From Flammeovirga agarivorans (GTDB lineage: Bacteria > Bacteroidota > Bacteroidia > Cytophagales > Flammeovirgaceae), in the NCBI RefSeq assembly GCF_012641475.1, contig NZ_JABAIL010000001.1:868001-932000 (forward strand): a stretch of 64,000 bases of DNA, read 5' to 3'. Each line of letters begins with the position of its first letter. Within the stretch, counting starts at the first letter, position 1. The position numbers and the translations under genes were made by a program. The notes under the pieces are model-generated. The model was not told where the DNA came from. It saw nothing but the letters and a program-made list of their open reading frames with translations, and searched no databases. This document shows, piece after piece, positions 54,229 through 61,395 of this stretch.

Positions 54229-55746
54229 ATGAAACAAAATATATATTCGATATTCAGCTTAGTCATCCTATTTTGGATGGCAAGCTGTACTGAAAAAGCA
54301 CCTTCATTAGGTCCAAATCCGACTTCTGATGATGTAAGTTTTACAGCAGTTCCGACTTCTGAAAACGCTAATATTTATGAGTTTACTAATACTACTCCAA
54401 ACTCAATTGCTTACTGGTCTTTTGGTACTGGTGCTTCTGGTAAAGGAGAAACTGTAACTGCTGAATATGCGGTACAAGGTGATTATGATGTAACTCTATT
54501 AGTAGTAACAGCGGATGGTCAAGCTGAAGCTACAAAAACCATTACAATTGAAAGTACTGACTTTACTTTATTGGATAGAGAGGATTACAACCTTTTAACA
54601 GGTGGTGCAGATTCAATCAATGGTAAAAGCTGGGTGTTTGATAAAATGACTTTAGGTCATATGGGTGTTGGTCCTGGACCTACATTTGCAGATGGTGAAA
54701 CTTTTGAACCAACTTGGTGGCAAGGTGGACCTTTAGCAAAAGAAGGTTTAGGTATGTATGATGATGTGTTAAACTTCAACTTAAATGGTTTTAAATTTAA
54801 CCTTGAGAATAACGGAGATACATACGCAAAAAGTTATATGGCTGATTGGTTTACTTCTAGAGGAGGTTCAATTATCCAAGATTCAGATGACCATACTTAT
54901 GCAATTACTTTTGAAGATCAATCTGATTGGACATGGTCAATTTCAGATCGTGATGGTAAGAAATATTTAACATTCTCTGGTGATGCATTCCCAGGATGGC
55001 ATGTGGGTGGTTCTCAAGAATATGAAGTAATCACTTTAAATGAAGACGAATTATATTTAAGAACAGTTGGTGAGAATACTGACGAGGCTTGGTACTTTGG
55101 TTTTGTTAGAGAAGGTTTTGAAAGACCTATTATAGAGAAGCCATACCAGTCTGAAGATATTTTTGACAACTTTGCAGGAAATACAAATGTTTCTTTTGTT
55201 GCCGATGGTGCTTTATCTTTCGTAACGGGAGTATCAAACTTCGACTTTAACGATAATGATGCAGAATCAGTAGGTAGATATGTAAGAACTGACGCTGCTG
55301 GTGAAGATGGTTGGATTCAAAATTACCAAACAGAGCTTCCTTACAGAATTGATCTAACTGAACGTCATGTTTTCAAAATGAAAGTATACCTAATGCCTTC
55401 TAATGATTACACAACTGTGACACCTGCAGGAGAGACAGCTGGTTGGTTAAATGCTGATACACCATTAGCAACAACAGTTGCTTTACGTTTAGAAAGTTCA
55501 GAACATGGTGAAGCTTGGAGATCAAGAGCAGAAGTTGCTCATACAATTGGTTCAGATCAATTGGGTCACTGGGTAGAATTAACTTTCGACTATTCATCAG
55601 TAATGACTGATGGTAACTTTAACTGGGCTTGGGACGCACCAGCAATTGGTAATGACTTTTATGATAAAGTGATCATCCAAATTGGTGGAGAAGGACATAC
55701 TCGTCCAGGCACATTCTACATTTCAGACTTTAGATTAGAAGAGTAA
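54229..55746 (+). CDS. PKD-domain surface glycan-binding lipoprotein
   Basis: A 505-residue lipoprotein (lipobox FWMASC). A PKD domain (about residues 38-108, with AYWSFGTGASGKGE and YDVTLLVVTADG) leads to a middle domain with GKSWVFDKM and EPTWWQGGPLAKEG, and a C-terminal beta-sandwich of carbohydrate-binding type (about 305-505, with RIDLTERHVFKMKVYLMP). Such proteins sit beside SusD as surface glycan-binding proteins; exposed Trp residues fit glucan stacking. It has no catalytic motif and is third in the susC-susD unit. Confidence 0.85.
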   Translation: MKQNIYSIFSLVILFWMASCTEKAPSLGPNPTSDDVSFTAVPTSENANIYEFTNTTPNSIAYWSFGTGASGKGETVTAEYAVQGDYDVTLLVVTADGQAEATKTITIESTDFTLLDREDYNLLTGGADSINGKSWVFDKMTLGHMGVGPGPTFADGETFEPTWWQGGPLAKEGLGMYDDVLNFNLNGFKFNLENNGDTYAKSYMADWFTSRGGSIIQDSDDHTYAITFEDQSDWTWSISDRDGKKYLTFSGDAFPGWHVGGSQEYEVITLNEDELYLRTVGENTDEAWYFGFVREGFERPIIEKPYQSEDIFDNFAGNTNVSFVADGALSFVTGVSNFDFNDNDAESVGRYVRTDAAGEDGWIQNYQTELPYRIDLTERHVFKMKVYLMPSNDYTTVTPAGETAGWLNADTPLATTVALRLESSEHGEAWRSRAEVAHTIGSDQLGHWVELTFDYSSVMTDGNFNWAWDAPAIGNDFYDKVIIQIGGEGHTRPGTFYISDFRLEE

Positions 55747-55764
55747 ATAGACAAATAGAAGAAC

Positions 55765-55800
55765 GAAGAGAGGGAAAAGTACCTTTCCCTTTCTTCCTCT
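55765..55800 (+). terminator. stem-loop between the binding module and GH3
   Basis: A 13-bp stem (55765-55777 with 55784-55796) has one G-T pair and a six-base loop; a short T-tract follows. It may be a weak terminator or an mRNA-stabilising hairpin. Confidence 0.6.
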
Positions 55801-55852
55801 TTTAACGAGATAACTAAATAGGGAAAAGATCACTACTGCATTTTATAATAGC

Positions 55853-58225
55853 ATGAAACATACTTGGAGAAAGGGATTAGCAACAGCAGCATTATGCTCT
55901 ATTTTATTGGGATTCGACTCACCTGATGTAGACCCTGTACAAAAAAACAACATTGAAAATATCGTCAAAAGTAAGTTGTCTACTGAAGAGAAAGTAGATA
56001 AAATACTTAAAGAACTAACTTTAGAAGAGAAAGTAGGTCAAATGACACAGATTACTTTAGACGTTATCACCAAAGGAGAAAACGTTTTTGTAAGTGACGA
56101 ACCACTAACTCTCGATCAAAAATTATTAGAAGAAGCGATTAAAAAATATAAAATCGGTTCGGTGCTTAATACTGCTAATAATAGAGCTAGAACTCCAGAA
56201 AAATGGAATGAAGTCATCACACAGATTCAAAAACTGGCGATGAAAGAAATTGGAGTACCCGTTCTTTATGGTGTAGATGCTATTCATGGTACTACATATA
56301 CTGCAGGAGCAACTTTCTTCCCTCAACAAATTGGTATGGCTGCTACATGGAACCCTGATTTAAACAAACAAGGGTGTGCAGTAACAGCTTATGAAACAAG
56401 AGCGAGTTCAATTCCTTGGGACTTTTCACCTGTACTGGATATGGGTAGAAACCCGGCTTGGCCTCGTATCTGGGAGACATATGGTGAAGATGTGTATTTA
56501 ACGTCCCAAATGGGAATAGCAGCGGTTGATGGTTACGAAGGAGTGAACAATGATTTATCAGATGAAACTAAAGTAGCTGCTTGTATCAAGCACTTTATTG
56601 GTTACGGTAGTGAAAAATCTGGTAAGGATAGAACTCCTTCTTATCTTCCAGAAGTGGAGTTAAGAGAGCATTATATGCCTTCATACAAGGCTGCAATTGA
56701 TGCTGGTGCACATACTATCATGATCAATTCAGGAATCATTAATGGTACACCTGTACATGCTAGCTATAAACTCCTTACAGAATTATTAAAAGAAGAATTA
56801 GGTTTTAAAGGTCTAGTAGTAACAGACTGGGCAGATATTGAAAACCTTCACAATAGAGATAAAGTAGCAGATACACATAAAGAAGCTGTAAAACAGTCGA
56901 TTAATGCTGGTATCGATATGTCTATGGTACCTTACAACTTCAAATTTGCTGATTATCTAATTGAATTAGTTCAAGAAGGTGAAGTGCCAATGTCTCGAAT
57001 TGATGATGCTGTAAGAAGAATCTTAACTGTAAAAATGGAGTTGGGATTATTCGAAAAACCAGCACCAAAAGTAAAAGAATACCCTGATTTTGGTAGCGAA
57101 AAGCATGAGAAAATTGCTTACAATGCCGCTTCAGAATCAATCACTTTATTAAAAAATAATAAAGATATTCTGCCACTTAAGGAAGGAACAAAGCTTTTGG
57201 TTACAGGACCAAATGCTAATTCTATGAGAACATTAAATGGCGGATGGACTTATTCATGGCAAGGAGAAAAAGTAGAGGAATTCGCTAAGGATTACAATAC
57301 TATTTTAGAAGCCGTTGAGAATAAGTTTGGCAAAGAGAATGTAAAGTTTGCTGCTGGAGTGGAGTACAACCACGAAGGTCAGTATTATGAAGAGAAAAAT
57401 ATCGATATCGATGCAGCAGTAAAAGCGGCAGAAGGTACAGATGTAATTCTACTTTGCTTAGGAGAAAACACTTATACTGAAACTCCTGGTAACTTGCATG
57501 ATCTTTATATCTCTCAAAACCAAAGAAAACTTGCTGAAGCTTTAGCAAAAACAGGAAAGCCTGTAGTATTGGTATTGAATGAAGGTCGTCCTCGTTTGAT
57601 TTCACAATTTGAATCAGAAATGACAGCAGTAGTTCATACTTATCTTCCAGGAAACTTTGGTGGAGATGCATTAGCTGATATTTTATCGGGAGAGGTGAAC
57701 CCATCGGGTAAATTACCTTATTCGTATCCTATGTATCCTAACTCTTTAGGAACATACGATCATAAACCATCTGAAGCATCAGAAAAAATGGAAGGTATGT
57801 ATGATTACAACTCATCACTTCCTTTACAATATGCCTTTGGACATGGATTAAGTTATACCACTTTCGATTACTCTGATATCACAATCTCAAAATCAGATAT
57901 TGGACCAGACGAACAATTTACGGTTAAAGTAAAAGTAAAAAATACAGGAAATAGAGCAGGTAAGGAAGTAGTACAATTGTACTCTAAAGATTTATATGCA
58001 TCTATCACTCCTGATAATAAACGTCTTAGACGTTTTGAGAAGATAAATCTTGAAGCTGGTGAATCGCAAGAGGTGGTATTCACCCTAAAAGCTAGAGATT
58101 TAGCGTTTGTGGACGCGGATTTAAATTGGACTGTAGAAAAAGGCGAATTCAGATTCATGATCGATGATCAATCTGTTTCCCTTAACGTAAGTGAAACAAA
58201 GAAGTTTGATAAACTGTCGAACTAA
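55853..58225 (+). CDS. GH3 family beta-glucosidase
   Basis: A 790-residue GH3 enzyme of BglX type. The signal peptide ends near LLGFDS and no lipobox is seen, so it is probably periplasmic. The TIM-barrel domain holds the nucleophile D325 in VVTDWADIEN, with VPVLYGVDAIHG and KHFIGYGSEKSG before it. The alpha/beta sandwich (about 430-640) carries LCLGENTYTETPG near the acid/base region, and a fibronectin-III-like domain closes the chain. In this locus it should release glucose from imported beta-1,3-gluco-oligosaccharides. Confidence 0.94.
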   Translation: MKHTWRKGLATAALCSILLGFDSPDVDPVQKNNIENIVKSKLSTEEKVDKILKELTLEEKVGQMTQITLDVITKGENVFVSDEPLTLDQKLLEEAIKKYKIGSVLNTANNRARTPEKWNEVITQIQKLAMKEIGVPVLYGVDAIHGTTYTAGATFFPQQIGMAATWNPDLNKQGCAVTAYETRASSIPWDFSPVLDMGRNPAWPRIWETYGEDVYLTSQMGIAAVDGYEGVNNDLSDETKVAACIKHFIGYGSEKSGKDRTPSYLPEVELREHYMPSYKAAIDAGAHTIMINSGIINGTPVHASYKLLTELLKEELGFKGLVVTDWADIENLHNRDKVADTHKEAVKQSINAGIDMSMVPYNFKFADYLIELVQEGEVPMSRIDDAVRRILTVKMELGLFEKPAPKVKEYPDFGSEKHEKIAYNAASESITLLKNNKDILPLKEGTKLLVTGPNANSMRTLNGGWTYSWQGEKVEEFAKDYNTILEAVENKFGKENVKFAAGVEYNHEGQYYEEKNIDIDAAVKAAEGTDVILLCLGENTYTETPGNLHDLYISQNQRKLAEALAKTGKPVVLVLNEGRPRLISQFESEMTAVVHTYLPGNFGGDALADILSGEVNPSGKLPYSYPMYPNSLGTYDHKPSEASEKMEGMYDYNSSLPLQYAFGHGLSYTTFDYSDITISKSDIGPDEQFTVKVKVKNTGNRAGKEVVQLYSKDLYASITPDNKRLRRFEKINLEAGESQEVVFTLKARDLAFVDADLNWTVEKGEFRFMIDDQSVSLNVSETKKFDKLSN

Positions 58226-58248
58226 TTCACAAACTTTCTTTAAGTTAG

Positions 58249-58280
58249 AGGGGGGTATAACTTGGTTACCTCCCTTTTTT
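58249..58280 (+). terminator. intrinsic terminator between GH3 and the GH16 pair
   Basis: AGGGGGGTA (58249-58257) pairs with TACCTCCCT (58267-58275), one G-T pair, followed by six T. It should reduce read-through into the GH16 genes. Confidence 0.8.
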
Positions 58281-58298
58281 AAATCTAATCATTAAGGA

Positions 58299-59132
58299 AT
58301 GAAACAACTTTTACTTCTTTTTTCACCTATTTTACTTTTTATCTCTTGTGAGAAACCTAAAGAGAATTCAACAACTCAAGCTACTGAATATTCATTAGTT
58401 TGGAGTGATGAGTTTAATGAGGGAACCATGCCCGATACTTCTAAATGGTCTTATGATATTGAAGGGAATAAATGGCAATGGGGAAATCAAGAGCTACAAG
58501 CCTATACTAAAGCTAGACCTAACAATATTAAAATCAGTGAGGGTAACCTGATTATCACTGCTGAAAAAGAAGAATTTTTAGACCCTGTATCCAATAAGAA
58601 ATTCGATTATACCTCAACTAGACTAATTTCCAAAGGAAAAGGAGATTGGTTATACGGTAAGTTTGTTGTGAGAGCAAAGTTGCCTTCAGGTCGAGGAACT
58701 TGGCCAGCTATATGGATGCTTCCAACAGATTGGGAGTACGGTGATTGGCCTAAAAGTGGTGAGATCGATATTATGGAGCATGTAGGATACGAAAAAGATA
58801 GTATCTATGCATCGGCCCATACTGAGGCTTACCATCATTCTATTGGGACCAACAAAACAAAAAGTATCGCGATTACTGATGCAGAATCGAATTTCCATGA
58901 GTATATCGTTGAGTGGGGTCCTGAAGAATATAGTGTTTATGTAGATGATCAGAAGTACTTTACTTTTAAGAATGAACATAAAACCTATAAGCAATGGCCT
59001 TTTGATAAACGTTTTCATTTACTTTTAAACATTGCTGTTGGCGGAATGTGGGGAGGAATGAAAGGTATAGATGAAAACATTTGGCCTCAATCTATGTATA
59101 TAGATTATGTTAGAGTTTACCAGAAACAATAA
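58299..59132 (+). CDS. GH16 endo-beta-1,3-glucanase (laminarinase-type), lipoprotein
   Basis: A 277-residue lipoprotein (lipobox LLFISC). The GH16 catalytic motif GEIDIMEHVGYE gives nucleophile E155, helper D157 and acid/base E160. Neighbouring WPAIWMLPTDWEYG lines the glucan cleft, and the one-residue insertion M before E is typical of laminarinases rather than agarases or carrageenases. It should cut laminarin on the cell surface. The stop codon overlaps the next frame by one base. Confidence 0.94.
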   Translation: MKQLLLLFSPILLFISCEKPKENSTTQATEYSLVWSDEFNEGTMPDTSKWSYDIEGNKWQWGNQELQAYTKARPNNIKISEGNLIITAEKEEFLDPVSNKKFDYTSTRLISKGKGDWLYGKFVVRAKLPSGRGTWPAIWMLPTDWEYGDWPKSGEIDIMEHVGYEKDSIYASAHTEAYHHSIGTNKTKSIAITDAESNFHEYIVEWGPEEYSVYVDDQKYFTFKNEHKTYKQWPFDKRFHLLLNIAVGGMWGGMKGIDENIWPQSMYIDYVRVYQKQ

Positions 59133-59176
59133 TGAACACTTTGTTTTGCTCTTCTTCTAATTATATGATTACAAAC

Positions 59177-60985
59177 ATGAAACAACTACTTTTTATATTC
59201 ATTACTTTTTTCTCATTTCAACAAGCTTTTTCACAAGACGATTGTTATGAATTAGTATGGAATGATGAGTTCGATTATAATGGTGCTCCCGATTCGGAAA
59301 AATGGGGGTATGATATTGGTGGAAATGGTTGGGGTAACAACGAGGACCAATATTACACAGATAACCTATCTAATGCCCAAGTGACTGGAGGTAGACTATT
59401 GATTACTGCTAGAAAAGAATCATTTGGTGGAAAATCATATACTTCTGCAAGATTAATTTCTAAGAATAAAGGAGATTGGTTGTATGGTAAAGTAGTCGTA
59501 AGAGCAAAATTACCAAAAGGGCAGGGTACTTGGCCAGCTATTTGGATGTTACCAACAGATTGGGAATATGGTGGATGGCCATCAAGTGGTGAGATTGATA
59601 TCATGGAGCATGTTGGTTACGAAGAAAATGTAGTTCATGGTACAGTACATACGGAGGCCTATAACCATTCTTCGAATACACAAAAAGGCCAAAAGGTAAC
59701 CATCAGTGATGCTACTACTGCATTTCATGATTATACATTAGAGTGGACAGAAGATAATATTACCGTAGGATACGACGATCAGACGTATTTTACATTTCCT
59801 AAAAGAGGAACATATAAAGAATGGCCTTTTGATAAGCGTTTCCACTTACTATTAAATATCGCTATGGGCGGTAATTGGGGTGGAGCAGGCGGACCTACTG
59901 ATGATACAGCTTTACCAGCAACTATGGAAGTTGAATATGTAAGAGTGTATCAGAATACAGTAGGAGAACTTTCGATCTCAGGGGACAATGTTGTAGATAA
60001 AAATTCTGAGCAAACTTACTCGGTGAGTGGTTTGGATGGTACTGTTACTTGGACTTTACCAGAAGGAGCAACAATTACTTCTGATGACGTCACAGCTTCT
60101 ACAATCACAGTTGAGTTTGGTGATAATGCAGTGGGTGGTGAAATTAAGGCTGCTGTTCAAGGAAATTGTAGTACTTATGATGTATCAGAAGACATTATTG
60201 TGGTACAAGGAGCACCATCAGAAGATGAAGCATTATTCCCATCATTGGATACAGATGTTTCTAATTGGTCTATCCCAGAAGATTTTACAGAGATATTCGA
60301 AGTGTCTGCAGATGGAGACATGACTTTGGTGAAATTCGATGTTAGTGATCCATCAGAAAACCCTTATATCGATTATTATTTTTCTGAAGTTTATGATTTC
60401 AGTGGACACAATAACTTTAGTATTGCTTTAAAGCTTTCTTCATCTACTTTACCTGATGCGATGGGTATCTATTTACTAGATGCTAATCTTGATGAAATTG
60501 GAGGTGATCAATTACGATTATTGCCAAATGATGTAGAAGCAGACTGTAATGTAAGAACATATACATATCAATTCGAAAATACTTTAACGAGAGTTAGAGG
60601 TATTAGAATGTATATTAATCATGGACTTTTTTCGGGGCCTAATGCAGGAGGTTTATTGATTGGTGATATTAAAGTATCCAATCAAACACTTTCTGATGAG
60701 CAATTGTCAACCGATGGAGATTGTGGTATCTTGGATGAGATCATTTCAAGTACCAATGATACCCTTTCTTCTTTTTCTATATATCCAAATCCAGTAAAAA
60801 ATGGTGAAACATTATACTTCGGAGAATTAGCAAATGCGAAATTGTATTCGACTATGGGAGTATTACAGTTCCAAACGGAGGAGGAAGTAGGTTCTATTAC
60901 TATTAACCATCTTGAAAAAGGGTTTTATATTCTAGTATTAGAACAGGAAGGATATTCTGTTAGTAAAAAGATTTTAATAGAATAA
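59177..60985 (+). CDS. T9SS-secreted GH16 laminarinase with Ig-like and sorting domains
   Basis: The start was chosen at ATG 59177, which opens the signal peptide MKQLLFIFITFF (cut after FSQ); an ATG at 59132 adds 15 residues. The 602-residue protein has a GH16 domain (about 20-260) with E139, D141 and E144 in GEIDIMEHVGYE, a PKD/Ig-like domain (about 265-355, with YSVSGLDGTVTWTLP), a beta-sandwich of carbohydrate-binding type, and a C-terminal type A sorting domain starting FSIYPNPVKNGE and ending SKKILIE. It should be exported by the type IX system into the medium or onto the surface. Its catalytic part closely resembles the preceding GH16. Confidence 0.94.
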   Translation: MKQLLFIFITFFSFQQAFSQDDCYELVWNDEFDYNGAPDSEKWGYDIGGNGWGNNEDQYYTDNLSNAQVTGGRLLITARKESFGGKSYTSARLISKNKGDWLYGKVVVRAKLPKGQGTWPAIWMLPTDWEYGGWPSSGEIDIMEHVGYEENVVHGTVHTEAYNHSSNTQKGQKVTISDATTAFHDYTLEWTEDNITVGYDDQTYFTFPKRGTYKEWPFDKRFHLLLNIAMGGNWGGAGGPTDDTALPATMEVEYVRVYQNTVGELSISGDNVVDKNSEQTYSVSGLDGTVTWTLPEGATITSDDVTASTITVEFGDNAVGGEIKAAVQGNCSTYDVSEDIIVVQGAPSEDEALFPSLDTDVSNWSIPEDFTEIFEVSADGDMTLVKFDVSDPSENPYIDYYFSEVYDFSGHNNFSIALKLSSSTLPDAMGIYLLDANLDEIGGDQLRLLPNDVEADCNVRTYTYQFENTLTRVRGIRMYINHGLFSGPNAGGLLIGDIKVSNQTLSDEQLSTDGDCGILDEIISSTNDTLSSFSIYPNPVKNGETLYFGELANAKLYSTMGVLQFQTEEEVGSITINHLEKGFYILVLEQEGYSVSKKILIE

Positions 60986-61016
60986 AGAAATAATAATAAC
61001 CGATTCAACTATACCT

Positions 61017-61057
61017 AAGCCAAAGAGAATGTATAACGTTTTCTTTGGCTTTTTTTT
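61017..61057 (+). terminator. intrinsic terminator after the GH16 pair
   Basis: AAGCCAAAGA (61017-61026) pairs with TCTTTGGCTT (61042-61051), followed by a T-run to 61057. Confidence 0.92.
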
Positions 61058-61175
61058 GTCGTGAATTCTACACTAAAAATACTTTGGTTGCTCTGTTAAT
61101 CTGTTAAACAATTTTAATTTCAATTTTTTTTTGAATGATTGGGAAACATTTTTTTTAATCGAGTAACAACGCGTA

Positions 61176-61210
61176 AACATAACTGTAACAGTGTTTTATG
61201 TTCTTTTTTT
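61176..61210 (+). promoter_or_regulatory. possible leader attenuator before the second susC
   Basis: AACATAACTGT (61176-61186) faces ACAG and TTATGTT (61188-61191 and 61196-61202) with a small bulge, then c and seven T. It is AT-rich, so its stability is modest. Confidence 0.35.
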
Positions 61211-61395
61211 AATTGATAAATGATTGCGCAAACGATTGTGGAAGTTATTTTTTTACACTTAAACCTTGTAACATTGCAGAAGCAAACCAACCTCTTGTCT
61301 GCAGGCAATAAACTATTGGTGAACCTAATTTTTAATTTTTAGAATCCTCTATATGAGTTTTCGCACACAGTGTTTTACTAACAACGAAATTTTAA

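Larger units (their letters stand above)
60986..61395 (+). promoter_or_regulatory. 410-bp region upstream of the second susC
   Basis: After the terminator at 61017-61057 the region has no coding frame. A hairpin at 61176-61202 (AACATAA with TTATGTT, enclosing CTGT-a-ACAG) is followed by seven T, the shape of a weak leader terminator about 190 bp before the ATG. No clear TAnnTTTG box was found; the nearest, ATACTTTG at 61079-61086, differs at one base. Confidence 0.4.

Noticed and set aside
57300-57704. 134-codon antisense frame inside the GH3 gene
   Set aside because: It is a shadow of a strongly conserved gene; leucine-rich low-complexity translation, no start context.
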